A program made the position numbers and the translations under genes. From the NCBI RefSeq assembly GCF_900111925.1, contig NZ_FOKA01000004.1:124001-188000 (forward strand): 64,000 bases of DNA, in the 5' to 3' direction. Every line of letters starts with the position of its first letter. Positions within the stretch are counted from its first letter, which is position 1. The notes under the pieces were generated by a model. The model saw nothing but the letters and a program-made list of their open reading frames with translations. It was not told the DNA's origin and did no database searches. Shown here in pieces: positions 7,707 to 16,520 of the stretch. Origin of the DNA: Cellulomonas marina (GTDB taxonomy: Bacteria; Actinomycetota; Actinomycetes; Actinomycetales; Cellulomonadaceae).

Positions 7707-9479
7707 GTGCCCTTCGGCCTACCCACGACGAACCCTTCCGTCGCCTCCGTCCCGCCCGGTCCTGCCGATCGACGGGCGTCCCGCCGGTCGGCGACCGTCC
7801 GCGCCGGCGGGCTGTCCCTCGCGGCCGTCCTGCTCGCCAGCGGCGCCACGACGGCCGCCGCGTCCTCCGCCGTCGCCGCCGACACCGAGGCGGTGGCGCA
7901 GGACGCCTTCTCCCGGGAGCTGGGCGACGGCTGGGGCCCGGCCCAGCAGGGAGGCACCTGGAGCGACGACGAGAGCGGCGCCTGGTACTACGTCACCGGT
8001 GGTGCCGGTCGTCACACGGTCGGCAGCGGCGTCACGGCCGCCTCGCTCCTGCACGACGTGTCGCGGACGGCCACCGACACCCGGACCACCGTCCGGACGA
8101 ACCGTGCGGCCGGCGCCGGTCCCGCCGTCTACGCCTCGGTCCTGGGCCGGGCCGTCCCCGGCGCCGGCGACTACCGCGCCCGTCTCGTGGTGACGTGGGA
8201 GGGCGGCCTCGAGCTGCGGCTGGCGCAGGCCGGCACGACGCTCGCGAGCGTGCCGCTCGACGCGGGCTACGCGCCGGACGCGAACTACGAGGTGCGGCTC
8301 GCGGTGACCGGCACCTCACCGACGACCCTGCGCGCGAAGGCCTGGCCCGCGGGCAGCGCCGAGCCGGACGACTGGCAGGTCGAGACGACCGACGGGACCC
8401 CTGGCCTGCAGACGGCGGGCGAGGTCGGCCTCAGCACGTACGTGTCGAAGGCCGACGGGGACGTCACCGTGACCTACGACGACTTCGACGCCGACGCGGC
8501 GTCCCCGGAGAGCGAGGCCCCGGCGCCCGCGCCTGCCCCGGCCCCTGCCCCGGCGCCCGCCCCTGCCCCTGCGCCTGCCCCTGCGCCTGCCCCTGCGCTC
8601 GGAGAGCTGCGCGACCCGGCGGAGCACCCCTTCGCGTCGTCGGCGGTCTGGAACACGGCCGTCGGCTCGGGTGCGCGCTTCGAGCAGACCTGGGACACGC
8701 GCACGCGGACGTTCCTGTCCGGCACGCCGGTGGTGAACTCCACCCGTTGGTCGATCGCCGTCTTCCAGGCCCGCAGCAGCGACCCGGTCGCCACGGTCAC
8801 GAACACGAAGACCGGCGACGTGCACAAGGTGCGCATCCCGTCCGGGACCACCGCCACCTACGGCACGGACAAGCACGTGGGGATCATCGAGCCCGACGGC
8901 CGTACGGCCTGGGAGTTCTACAAGATGACCAAGGTCGGCTCGACGAGCTGGACCACGACCCGGGTGGTGAAGACCGACCTGACCGGCGACGGCATGAAGG
9001 ACGGCTCCCGCGCGTCCGGGGTGTCGTTCTTCGCGGGTCTCATCCGCGCGGAGGAGCTCCAGGACCGCTCCATCGACCACACGCTCGCGGTCGGCATCCC
9101 CAACTGGATGCTCAAGGAGGGCCAGGTGTGGCCGGCCCGTACCGAGGACGGGGACTCCTCGTGGGCGTACTCGGGCACGATCCCCATGGGCACGATGCTG
9201 GCCATCCCCGCGTCGGTGGACGTCGACGCGCTGGACCTGTCCCCCGAGGGCCGCGCCCTCGCCCGGGCGCTGCAGGACTACGGCGCCCACGTGCTCATCC
9301 GGTCCTCGACCGTCGCGCTGTACGCGGAGTCCGGCGTCGACCCGGCGCAGGCGGCCGCCCTGCACGCGGACTTCCGCAAGCTCTACCCGCTCATGCGCGT
9401 GCTGACCAACAACACGCCCGAGACGGTCGCGGGCGGCGGACAGCGCCGCGCCGGCACCCTGCCCGGGCTGCAGCCCTGA
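7707..9479 (+). CDS. Secreted paralog of the 4920-7121 protein with Ala-Pro linker instead of PKD domains
   Basis: This encodes about 590 residues. A GTG at 7707 is chosen over longer options because GAGGAG lies 6 nt upstream and an Ala-rich signal peptide follows (~residues 28-60). The first domain (~65-265, DAFSRELGDGWG) matches the jelly-roll-like domain of the neighbouring secreted proteins. A (Pro-Ala)n linker (~270-297) takes the place of the two PKD domains. The C-terminal domain (~302-590) aligns with that of the divergent gene at 4920, including STRWSIAVF, YGTDKHVG and the DYGAHVLIRSST block. No riboswitch is visible upstream. A possible -10 (TACGGT) lies at 7617-7622. Function is unknown; the pair looks like a duplication with linker replacement. 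Confidence 0.85.
   Translation: MPFGLPTTNPSVASVPPGPADRRASRRSATVRAGGLSLAAVLLASGATTAAASSAVAADTEAVAQDAFSRELGDGWGPAQQGGTWSDDESGAWYYVTGGAGRHTVGSGVTAASLLHDVSRTATDTRTTVRTNRAAGAGPAVYASVLGRAVPGAGDYRARLVVTWEGGLELRLAQAGTTLASVPLDAGYAPDANYEVRLAVTGTSPTTLRAKAWPAGSAEPDDWQVETTDGTPGLQTAGEVGLSTYVSKADGDVTVTYDDFDADAASPESEAPAPAPAPAPAPAPAPAPAPAPAPAPALGELRDPAEHPFASSAVWNTAVGSGARFEQTWDTRTRTFLSGTPVVNSTRWSIAVFQARSSDPVATVTNTKTGDVHKVRIPSGTTATYGTDKHVGIIEPDGRTAWEFYKMTKVGSTSWTTTRVVKTDLTGDGMKDGSRASGVSFFAGLIRAEELQDRSIDHTLAVGIPNWMLKEGQVWPARTEDGDSSWAYSGTIPMGTMLAIPASVDVDALDLSPEGRALARALQDYGAHVLIRSSTVALYAESGVDPAQAAALHADFRKLYPLMRVLTNNTPETVAGGGQRRAGTLPGLQP
8517..8597 (+). repeat. Degenerate hexamer repeat encoding (Ala-Pro)n
   Basis: Roughly thirteen near-copies of a 6-bp unit (GCCCCT/GCGCCT/GCGCCC variants) encode an extended Pro-Ala linker between the two domains of the secreted protein. 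Copy changes would stay in frame and alter only linker length. Confidence 0.8.
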
Positions 9480-9499
9480 GCTGAGGGCCGCCAGGGGGG

Positions 9500-9550
9500 G
9501 CGGACGACGGAGGGGCGGGACCGTGGCGGTCCCGCCCCTCCGTCGTCCGC
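9500..9550. terminator. Bidirectional terminator, 23-bp perfect stem
   Basis: Positions 9500-9522 pair perfectly with 9528-9550 around a 5-nt loop. It sits between convergent genes (stops at 9479 and 9583) and can serve both. Confidence 0.85.
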
Positions 9551-9582
9551 GACCGTCGTCCGTCGCGGCCGCGGTCAGCCCG

Positions 9583-10869
9583 TCATCCGCGGGCGACGGT
9601 GGGCTCGGGCGCCGCCTCGAGCACCGTCCCCAGCAGGCGCGCACCCGCCAGGTCGAGCGCGCCGACGGCGGCGGCGACCTGGTCCCGGGTCACGCGGGAC
9701 CGCTCGACGACGAGGACGACGCCCTCGGCCACGGCCCCGAGCGCCGCGGCGTCGGTGACCTGCGGCAGCGGCGGCGCGTCGGCGACCACGAGGTCGTAGG
9801 ACGCGGTCAGCTCCGCCAGCAGGCGGGCCATGTCGGGCGACGTCACCACGTCGGCGGGGCTCAGCGTCGTGACGCCGGCCGGCATGACGGCGACGCCGTC
9901 GACCTGGTGCAACGCGCCGGAGATGACGGCCGTCCCCGCCAGGACGTCCCCCAGGCCCGGCTGCTCGGGCAGGTTGAAGCTCTGCGCGAGCGAAGGGCGG
10001 CGCAGGTCTGCCTCGACCAGGCACACCTTGAGCCCGCCCTCGGCCGCCGCCCGCGCCAGGTTGAAGGCGACGGCCGCCGTGCCGCTCGTCCCCGACGAGG
10101 ACGCGACCACCACGCTGCGCGGGCGCTGGGCCTCGTTGAGCAGACGCAGGTTCGTGCGCAGACGGCGGTAGTCCTCGCCCCAGGTCCGCCCACCGGCCAT
10201 CCCGGCGCGCTCCCGGGACGAGAGCACGCCGACGACCGGGGCCGGCGTCAGGCGACGCAGGTCGGCCTCGGTCCGCACCCGCGTGTCGAGCGCGGCGCGC
10301 AGCAGCACGAACCCGAGCCCGACGATGAAGCCCAGCACGGCGCCGAACGCCGTGGTGACGGGGATGTCCGGGGAGGACGCCGTCGACGGCACCGTCGCCT
10401 GCGCCACGGTGCTGACGCTCACCGCGGACACGCCGTCCTGGGCCGGGGCGACGTCGAGGATCGCCTCGCCGAGCTGGTCCGCCAGCGCGTCGGCCAGGGC
10501 GGCAGCGGCTGCCGGGTCCTGCTGCTCGGCGTAGACGGTGATGAACGTCGTCCCGGAGTCGACGGACGCCGTGACGCTGCCCAGCAGGGCGTCGCCGCCG
10601 GGGTACCCGAGCTCCTCCGCGACGGGCTCCAGGACGACCGGCGTCCGCACCAGCGCCGCGTACGTGACGACCACACGCTCGACGAAGCTGGCCCCGCCGT
10701 TGAGGTCGGAGCTCGACGCGTTGGGTGCGACGAGCACGCGGGCGGAGGCGGAGTACGTCTTCGGCTGGTTGGCGACGAAACCGAAGGCCACCGCCCCCCC
10801 CAGGAGGGTCAGCAGCGCGACGGGCGCCCAGCTCCGCTTGAGGTGCGCCACCAGGTCACGCAGGTCCAT
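9583..10869 (-). CDS. Wzz-type chain-length regulator fused to a BY-kinase-like domain with degenerate Walker A
   Basis: This encodes 428 residues from an ATG at 10869. The N-terminal Wzz/GNVR-like domain has transmembrane segments near residues 14-33 and ~180-200 (AFGAVLGFIVGLGFVLL). A CpsD/CapB-like ATPase domain follows (~235-428). Its Walker A region reads SSSGTSGTAAVAFNLA, lacking the Lys-Ser/Thr of the family's GEGKS/T. Walker A' (VEADLRRP) and Walker B (DLVVADAPP) remain recognisable. There is no C-terminal tyrosine cluster. It is last in the EPS operon transcribed from ~16270. The expected role is control of polymerisation and export of the polysaccharide; loss of the lysine suggests a structural rather than kinase function. 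Confidence 0.85.
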   Translation of the reverse strand: MDLRDLVAHLKRSWAPVALLTLLGGAVAFGFVANQPKTYSASARVLVAPNASSSDLNGGASFVERVVVTYAALVRTPVVLEPVAEELGYPGGDALLGSVTASVDSGTTFITVYAEQQDPAAAAALADALADQLGEAILDVAPAQDGVSAVSVSTVAQATVPSTASSPDIPVTTAFGAVLGFIVGLGFVLLRAALDTRVRTEADLRRLTPAPVVGVLSSRERAGMAGGRTWGEDYRRLRTNLRLLNEAQRPRSVVVASSSGTSGTAAVAFNLARAAAEGGLKVCLVEADLRRPSLAQSFNLPEQPGLGDVLAGTAVISGALHQVDGVAVMPAGVTTLSPADVVTSPDMARLLAELTASYDLVVADAPPLPQVTDAAALGAVAEGVVLVVERSRVTRDQVAAAVGALDLAGARLLGTVLEAAPEPTVARG

Positions 10870-10914
10870 GGATTCCCTACTCTCGGCCAGGCCGGGCGCT
10901 CTGCCCGGTCGAGG

Positions 10915-11985
10915 TCATGACGGTCGGTCGGCGACGCGGGTCCGGCCGCGGCGTGCGCCGCGCGGTCGTCGCTCGTGGAGGAGGTGGAACAGGGCGGCGT
11001 GCCGGGCGCCGACGGTCGCCTCGTCCCGGTCGACGAGGCGGGGCTCCCCCGGAGGCACCCCCGCCGCGAGGGCCTCACGCAGGTGCCGCGTCGTCAGGTC
11101 GCCGTCGTACAGGTGCAGCCACCCGGGCCCGACCTCGCGGACGAGCTCCTCGTTGACGGCGGACCGGGGCGCCAGCACCGGCCGCGCGAGGGACAGCGCG
11201 ACGAGCACCGCGCCCGAGTTGTTCATCTCCCGGTACGGCAGCACCACCAGCGCGCTCTCGCACACCTCGCGGACGAGGACGTCGTCGCCCACGAAGTCGA
11301 GGGTGGCCCGCACCCGGGGGTCCCGCGCGGCCGCCTCGACCACGCCCCGCCGCACCTCGTCGTCCGCAGCACGTCCAACCACGTGCAGGCTCACGTCACC
11401 GTCCAGGCCGGCGAAGGCGGCGAGCAGCGCGGGCACGTTCTTGTAGGGCCGGATGATCCCGAAGGACAGGAGGCGCCCGGGCACCGACGGGGGCTGCGGG
11501 TGGCGGGCGAACGCCTGGCGGTAGTGCCCCAGGCCCACGAGCACGTCCACGGTGCCCGGCTGCGGCGGCGTGGACGCGTTGAGCCTGACCACGGCCGACA
11601 GGTGCCGGCGGTACCACCGCAGGAGGTGCTCCTCGACGCCCGGCCGCGGCTCGTGGGGCCGGACGTTGTGCGCCGTCTGGACCATCGGCACGCCGAGGAG
11701 CCGGCAGCGCAGGACGAGCACGACGAAGGCGGCCCGGTTGGCCCACGTGGACACGCGGTTCCCGCCCCGGAGGAGCTGCTCCGGCCAGTGCAGGTGCAGC
11801 ACGTCGTAGCGCGTCGTCAGGCCGCGGCGCCAGGAGAACCAGCGCACGTCCACGGAAGGGCCCATGCCGGCGGTCACCTGGTCGGCGTACTGCGCGGTGC
11901 GCCCGTCCGGGGGGTCCAGCACCTCCATGACGCGGACCCGCCGCTCGGCGACGCGGTCGTGGCCCGGCTGCGGGGCCGCCGTCAC
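10915..11985 (-). CDS. Glycosyltransferase, GT-B fold, EPS cluster
   Basis: This encodes about 356 residues. The GTG at 11985 overlaps the upstream stop as GTGA and gives the same N-terminus as the paralog at 18757-19818; both begin with a short polar tail and then V-L/M-E-x-L-D-P-P-D-G. Shared motifs are YDVLHLHWPE, QT(A/E)HN, NxSTPPxPG, GIIRxYK and (H/N)NSG(A/T)LLVALSL-type donor-site residues with RPVLAP. The HLHWPE start resembles AceC/GumI-type mannosyltransferases, but the sugar cannot be assigned from sequence. It is expected to act at the inner membrane face on a lipid-linked sugar. It lies between the polymerase/ligase gene and the Wzz gene. Confidence 0.85.
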   Translation of the reverse strand: MTAAPQPGHDRVAERRVRVMEVLDPPDGRTAQYADQVTAGMGPSVDVRWFSWRRGLTTRYDVLHLHWPEQLLRGGNRVSTWANRAAFVVLVLRCRLLGVPMVQTAHNVRPHEPRPGVEEHLLRWYRRHLSAVVRLNASTPPQPGTVDVLVGLGHYRQAFARHPQPPSVPGRLLSFGIIRPYKNVPALLAAFAGLDGDVSLHVVGRAADDEVRRGVVEAAARDPRVRATLDFVGDDVLVREVCESALVVLPYREMNNSGAVLVALSLARPVLAPRSAVNEELVREVGPGWLHLYDGDLTTRHLREALAAGVPPGEPRLVDRDEATVGARHAALFHLLHERRPRGARRGRTRVADRPS

Positions 11986-13352
11986 GCCGCCACCTGCGCG
12001 CCGACGGTGCGCGCAGCGGCACGTGCCTCCTGCGCCGCCACGCGCAGGGCGGCTGCGAGCAGGGTGACGACGAGGAACAGGGACGGCGTCGCGTGGAACG
12101 TGTTGCTCGCGCTCGCGTGGACGGCGACGCCGACGACGAGCGCGACGACGAGCGCGACGTTGAGCCGGGAGGCGCCGCGCCGGTGCAGGACCGCGACGGC
12201 GACGAGCACGAGGACGACGCCGGTCAGGAACAGCAGCAGCCCGATGAGGCCGGTCTCCGCGAGCGCCTGGAGGTACTCGTTGTGGGGGATGTTGTCCGTG
12301 AGGATGCCTCCCGGCTGCGCCGCGCCGAGGCCCAGCCCCTCCACCGGCCGCTCCCGCCAGGCGGCGATCACGCGGTTCCACGCGTTGAAGCGCCACGCCA
12401 GCGAGCTCTCCTCCTGCACCGGCCCCTGGGTCGCCGTGTACTCGGCGATGCGCCCCTGCCCCAGCGGCGACAGCAGCGCCGCGACCACGAGCACCGCGAC
12501 GCCGCCCATCGCCGCCCAGGAGAACCGCGAGGACAGCCCGTGCGCGACGACGGTGTGGACCGTCAGCAGGAGCACGAGCGCGAGCAGGCCCGTGATGCTC
12601 CCGGTGGTGACCACGGCGACCGAGAAGTATCCGACGGCGGCGAGGTCGAGCCGCCGGTGCGGGCCGCCCTCGAGGACGAGGACGGCCGAGGCGAAGGCGC
12701 ACACCGCGAAGACGAACGCGGCCGGGTTGGCCTGCGAGAGGGTGCCCTGCGAGCGCACCACGTCCCCGATGGTGGTGCCCGTGCCCGTGACGGCCTGGAG
12801 CAGCGCGACCGCGGCGGGCACGACGCCGGCCACCTGGACCAGCCGCGCGGCACGCGCCCGCGTCATGCGGACCGGCGCCACGAGCACGACCGCGGCCACG
12901 GCCACGGCGCTGAAGCGGCGGACCCCCTCCTCGATCGCCACGGCGCCGTAGGCCTGCTGCCCGTTCCAGGTCGCGAGCGCCAACGGGACGGCCAGGGCGA
13001 CGAGCAGGAGCAGCGCGCGGGCGTCGTGCAGGGCCACGACCAGCGCGACGAGGACGACGGCCAGGCCGAGGGCCGGGTTCACCCCGGGCAGCCCCGCGCC
13101 GTCGACGAGCGGACGGAGCACGACCACGGCGGCGAGGGCCCCGAAGGCGTAGCGGTAGCCCAGCGCCAGCACGGCCGGGACGGCGGCGACGCCGAGCAGC
13201 ACGACGACCGGGACGCCCTGCGTCAGACCCCACGCAGCGACGACCACCACCGCGACGGCGGCCGCGAGGAGGACCCGGCTGTCGCGGACCACCCGGTCGG
13301 CGGGCGACGTCGTCGGGCGCCCGCGGACGCCGGACAGGCTCAGCACGCTCAT
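11982..13352 (-). CDS. O-antigen ligase/Wzy-type polymerase
   Basis: This encodes about 456 residues. The ATG at 13352 follows GGAG by 4 nt. Around twelve hydrophobic segments span the protein. A large extracytoplasmic loop (~residues 315-385) contains WRFNAWNRVIAAW, RPVEGLGLG and IPHNEYLQALAETG, which fit the Wzy_C/O-antigen ligase signature (R-x3-W, H-N-x-(Y/F)-L). It would polymerise lipid-linked repeat units or ligate polysaccharide outside the membrane. Its stop overlaps the next glycosyltransferase by 4 nt. A second family member lies at 17392-18717. A 197-nt gap upstream holds a GGTACC repeat. Confidence 0.85.
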   Translation of the reverse strand: MSVLSLSGVRGRPTTSPADRVVRDSRVLLAAAVAVVVVAAWGLTQGVPVVVLLGVAAVPAVLALGYRYAFGALAAVVVLRPLVDGAGLPGVNPALGLAVVLVALVVALHDARALLLLVALAVPLALATWNGQQAYGAVAIEEGVRRFSAVAVAAVVLVAPVRMTRARAARLVQVAGVVPAAVALLQAVTGTGTTIGDVVRSQGTLSQANPAAFVFAVCAFASAVLVLEGGPHRRLDLAAVGYFSVAVVTTGSITGLLALVLLLTVHTVVAHGLSSRFSWAAMGGVAVLVVAALLSPLGQGRIAEYTATQGPVQEESSLAWRFNAWNRVIAAWRERPVEGLGLGAAQPGGILTDNIPHNEYLQALAETGLIGLLLFLTGVVLVLVAVAVLHRRGASRLNVALVVALVVGVAVHASASNTFHATPSLFLVVTLLAAALRVAAQEARAAARTVGAQVAA

Positions 13353-13510
13353 GGGTCTCCGCTCGGGGGGTCGTGCCGTCGGCGTCACTCCTGGCTCGGA
13401 CGGCCCGTCCAGGGTACAAGCGGGCTCGTCGTGGAGGGCCGTGACCAGGAGCATTCACCCGGTCACCGCAGCGCCGCGGCGCCGGCGGTGGCGACGCCCG
13501 TGCAGGGTGC

Positions 13511-13536
13511 GGTACCGGTACCGGTACCGGTACCGG
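13511..13536. repeat. Tandem GGTACC hexamer, four copies plus GG, between EPS genes
   Basis: The unit is its own reverse complement, so the array can fold on itself in either strand. It lies in the 197-nt space between the flippase (stop at 13550) and the ligase/polymerase (start at 13352) of one operon. Otherwise that space shows only a possible -10 in TTGTACCCT (minus strand, ~13415-13423). Copy-number change could alter mRNA folding ahead of the polymerase gene. Confidence 0.7.
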
Positions 13537-13549
13537 GCAGGTGGCGGTG

Positions 13550-15001
13550 TCAGCCCCGGCGGCGCAGCAGGAGGGCGGTCCTGACCAGTCCCTGCAGGTC
13601 GCGCCGCACCGGGCGCACGACGAGGGCGACCAGGGCGACGGTCGCCGCAGCAGCGGCCACCCCGAGGAGGACCGCCACGACGGAGCCGTCCACGGACCGC
13701 TGGACGAGGTGCGCAGCGGCCGCGGCGGGCAGCGCCACACCCACCAGGGCGCGGGCGCCCGTGGCGTAGAGCCCCCGGACGGGGGTACGGGTGGCACGGC
13801 CGAAGGCGGCGATCGAGGCGACCCAGTAGCCGACGGAGCCGACGAGGTAGCCGACGGCGACGCCCACGCCGCCCCAGGGCAGGCCCGCGAGCAGCAGGAG
13901 CACCATGAGGGGCTGCGCCCACAGCTGCAGGCGCAGGAGCGCCCCCGTCGAGGAGGTGGCGAGGAAGCCCCAGTAGGCGATCTGCGAGATCGCGCGGAAG
14001 GAGCTGCCCACCGCGAGGACGGCGAAGATCGGGGCGACGGCGTCCCAGCCAGGACCGAGCAGGATCGCCACCGCCGGCACCGCCAGCGCTCCCGCAACCG
14101 CCAGGAGCGGCGCGGTGACGTAGCAGCCGACGAGCTGCGCACGCCGCATGCCCCGCTCGAGCGCGGCCCGGTCGTCGGCCACGCGGGCGAGCACGGGGAC
14201 CGCGACCTTCGTCAGCGGTGCGTTGATCTGGTTGATCGGCACGACGGCGAGCTGGTAGCCGCGGGTGTAGACGCCCAGGGGCGCGGCGCCCCACACCGCG
14301 CCGAGGGCGACGGTGTCGGCGTTGCGGGTCACGTAGTCGAGCAGCTGGGCACCGAGGACGTGCCCGCCGAACCGGAAGAAGCGGCCCAGCGGCACGTCGC
14401 GGCGGTACCAGCGCGGCAGCCAGCCGGCCAGCACGACGGCGACCACCAGCGTGACGGCCGCCGCGGTCAGCTGCTGCGCGACGAGTGCCTCGACCTCCGC
14501 GCCGCGGGCGGCGAGCACGATCGCGACGGCGATCCCCACGGCGGGACCGAGGATGTCCGTCACGGCGAGGGCGCCGAACCGGAACCGGCGCGCGAGGTCG
14601 GCGCGGAACTGCGTCGTCATGCCGGACAGCACGAACGCACCGGCCAGGGGCGGCACGACCGCGCTCAACGTCGGCTCGTCGTAGACGGCGACGATCAGCG
14701 GCGTGACCGCCCACGCGGCCGCGGCGCACAGCAGACCGAGGCCCGCGTTGACCCAGAAGAGGTTGCTGCGCTCGGCGTCGGTGAGCTGCCTGCTCTGCAT
14801 CGACGCGAGCGAGAGCCCGAAGTCGCGCAGCAGCTCTGCGACGCCGATCACCGCGGTCACCATGGCCACGAGGCCGAACGTCTCCGGCAGGAGCAGCCGC
14901 CCGAGCACCGTCACCGAGCCGACCTGCAGGAGCATCTTCGCGACCTGCATGAGCACCGTGACGGCGGTCCCGCGGGCCGCCACGCCCGCGAGCTGCGTCA
15001 C
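13550..15001 (-). CDS. Wzx-type polysaccharide flippase (MOP superfamily)
   Basis: This encodes about 483 residues from a GTG at 15001, 34 nt after the preceding stop; the ribosome-binding site is weak (GGGGG). It is hydrophobic throughout with about 14 segments. The N-terminal block VTQLAGVAARGTAVTVLMQV and ETFGLVAMVTAVIG are typical of the lipopolysaccharide-biosynthesis (WzxC/RfbX-like) branch, as is TRNADTVALGAVWG. It would flip undecaprenyl-linked repeat units to the outer membrane face. It lies downstream of the DUF1972 glycosyltransferase in the operon. A second flippase of different sequence is at 20003-21223. Confidence 0.85.
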   Translation of the reverse strand: MTQLAGVAARGTAVTVLMQVAKMLLQVGSVTVLGRLLLPETFGLVAMVTAVIGVAELLRDFGLSLASMQSRQLTDAERSNLFWVNAGLGLLCAAAAWAVTPLIVAVYDEPTLSAVVPPLAGAFVLSGMTTQFRADLARRFRFGALAVTDILGPAVGIAVAIVLAARGAEVEALVAQQLTAAAVTLVVAVVLAGWLPRWYRRDVPLGRFFRFGGHVLGAQLLDYVTRNADTVALGAVWGAAPLGVYTRGYQLAVVPINQINAPLTKVAVPVLARVADDRAALERGMRRAQLVGCYVTAPLLAVAGALAVPAVAILLGPGWDAVAPIFAVLAVGSSFRAISQIAYWGFLATSSTGALLRLQLWAQPLMVLLLLAGLPWGGVGVAVGYLVGSVGYWVASIAAFGRATRTPVRGLYATGARALVGVALPAAAAAHLVQRSVDGSVVAVLLGVAAAAATVALVALVVRPVRRDLQGLVRTALLLRRRG

Positions 15002-15035
15002 CGGGCACCCCCGGGCCGCCGGACGGAACCGCGCG

Positions 15036-16181
15036 TCATCGCCGAGGGCCGCGCCGGCGCCGGCCCGACGGCCGGCGCCCGAGGCGGCGCCGGCCGGGCA
15101 GGTCCTCGGCCAGCCGCGCGTAGCGCCGTGCCACGTCGTCCCAGTCGTAGTCCTTCGACCGCACGAGCGCGTCGGCCGCCCGGGCTGCCGTCCCGGGTTC
15201 GTCGGCCTCCGTGCGCTCGAGCGCGCGGGCGACGCCGTCGGGGTCGCGGAAGTACAGCCCCGCGTCCCCGACGACGTCGCGGTTGAAGTCGACGTCCCAC
15301 GCGATGACGGAGGTCCCACCGGCCATCGCCCGCAGCAGCGAGGGATTGGTCCCGCCCACCGAGTGGCCGTGGAGGTAGGAGAGGCTGCCGCCGTACAGCG
15401 CGCCGAGCAGCTCCGCGTCCCAGACGCCGCCGAGGAAGCGCACGCGATCGTCGGCCAGCCGGTGCACACGGTCGGTGTACTGCTGCCCGTACGGCGCGGA
15501 CCCGACGACGACGAGCGGGAGCGCGGCGCGGGAGCGCACGTACCCCTCCACGATGACGTCGACGTGGTTCTCCGGCTCGAAGCGCGCGACGACCACGTGG
15601 AAGCGCTTGGGCTCGAGACCGAGCTCCCGCACCCGCACCACCGCGGCGTCGTCGACCTCGGGGGTGCCGTACGCGATCTGGACCGTGGGCGCGTCGAACT
15701 CCCGCCGGTAGTACGACTCGATCCCCGGCGAGTCGGAGATGAGCGCGTCCGACCACCGCACGGCCCAGGACTCCGCGAACCGGTAGAAGCGGCGGCCGAG
15801 CCCCGACCACTTGGCGCGCTTCCACTCCAGGCCGTCGACGTGCGTCGCCACCGGCAGCCCCGCGACGCGCAGCAGCGGCAGGAACGGGGAGTTGGCGGCG
15901 TTGAACAGCAGCACCACGTCGGAGCGGTGGCGCAGGAGGTGCAGGACCGACAGAGCCGTGTGCGACAGGGTCTCCAGCGCGCGGTGCCGCAGCGCCGGCA
16001 GGTGCACGAGGCGCATGCCGAGGAAGGTCTCGGGACGCTCCGCCCCGGGTTCTCCCGTACGGCAGTACACCGTCACCTCGTGCCCGAGCCCGACGAGCCG
16101 CGCGCCGACCTCCTCGACGCAGGTCTCGAAGCCCCCGTAGCGTGCCGGGACACCGCGCGTGCCGACCATCGCGATGTGCAA
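15036..16181 (-). CDS. Glycosyltransferase family 4 with DUF1972 N-terminal domain
   Basis: This encodes about 381 residues. A TTG at 16181 is the likely start because AAGGAG lies 6 nt upstream and the protein then opens (L)HIAMVGTRGVPARYGGFE, the exact opening of DUF1972 glycosyltransferases; an ATG four codons later would delete the first beta strand. Donor-site residues are visible in the second half (VVVARFEPENHVD, YLHGHSVGGTNPSLLRAM). Relatives are often annotated rhamnosyltransferases; the sugar here is unproven. It is the first gene of the operon GT - wzx - wzy - GT - wzz that ends at 9583. Confidence 0.88.
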   Translation of the reverse strand: MHIAMVGTRGVPARYGGFETCVEEVGARLVGLGHEVTVYCRTGEPGAERPETFLGMRLVHLPALRHRALETLSHTALSVLHLLRHRSDVVLLFNAANSPFLPLLRVAGLPVATHVDGLEWKRAKWSGLGRRFYRFAESWAVRWSDALISDSPGIESYYRREFDAPTVQIAYGTPEVDDAAVVRVRELGLEPKRFHVVVARFEPENHVDVIVEGYVRSRAALPLVVVGSAPYGQQYTDRVHRLADDRVRFLGGVWDAELLGALYGGSLSYLHGHSVGGTNPSLLRAMAGGTSVIAWDVDFNRDVVGDAGLYFRDPDGVARALERTEADEPGTAARAADALVRSKDYDWDDVARRYARLAEDLPGRRRLGRRPSGRRRRGPRR

Positions 16182-16270
16182 GGCACGCTCCTTCCCGGCT
16201 CGGCTCCACGGACCACCCGCTCGCGACCGGCTGCGGACGCACCGGTTCCGCGCATTCGGGTGTTTTGGAC

Positions 16271-16342
16271 ACACTAACCGCTGCCCCCCGGGCGGCCTCG
16301 GGCCGGTTGTGATGATCACCCGGCTGCGGCGCGGTTTCATCC
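16271..16342 (-). promoter_or_regulatory. EPS operon promoter with two GGRTGAWN boxes
   Basis: On the minus strand GGATGAAA (16335-16342) and GGGTGATC (16314-16321) are 21 nt apart, followed by a 37-nt gap and TAGTGT (16271-16276). TAGTGTGTCCAAAA closely matches TACTGTGTCCGAAA of the promoter at 4723. It drives the operon starting at 16181. Confidence 0.6.
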
Positions 16343-16368
16343 GCCCGCGTCCCGCACCGGGGCCGACC

Positions 16369-16420
16369 GGGCGAAATCCGGACAGGACCCCCGAGGGGCC
16401 CGGACCCCCGCTGGTACGGT
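16369..16420 (+). promoter_or_regulatory. Divergent promoter with GGGCGAAA box
   Basis: GGGCGAAATCCGG starts at 16369, and TACGGT (16415-16420) follows 38 nt after the eight-base box. The box continues like the one at 23020 (GGGTGAAATCGGG). It would drive the leader ORF and the WecG-type gene. No second box is evident. Confidence 0.5.
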
Positions 16421-16520
16421 CGGTCCGATCGACGGCCGGCGGTGTGGACGACCACGCGGCGAGGCCGTCCCGACCCGCGGCCGGCGCACCGGCCGGGGCC
16501 CATCCACCTCGGAGGACACC

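Noticed and set aside
11986..14142. N-terminal extension giving a 1075-codon frame ahead of the glycosyltransferase at 10915
   Set aside because: The extension is antisense/out-of-frame noise over the ligase and flippase genes; the GTGA overlap at 11985 and the paralog's N-terminus fix the true start.
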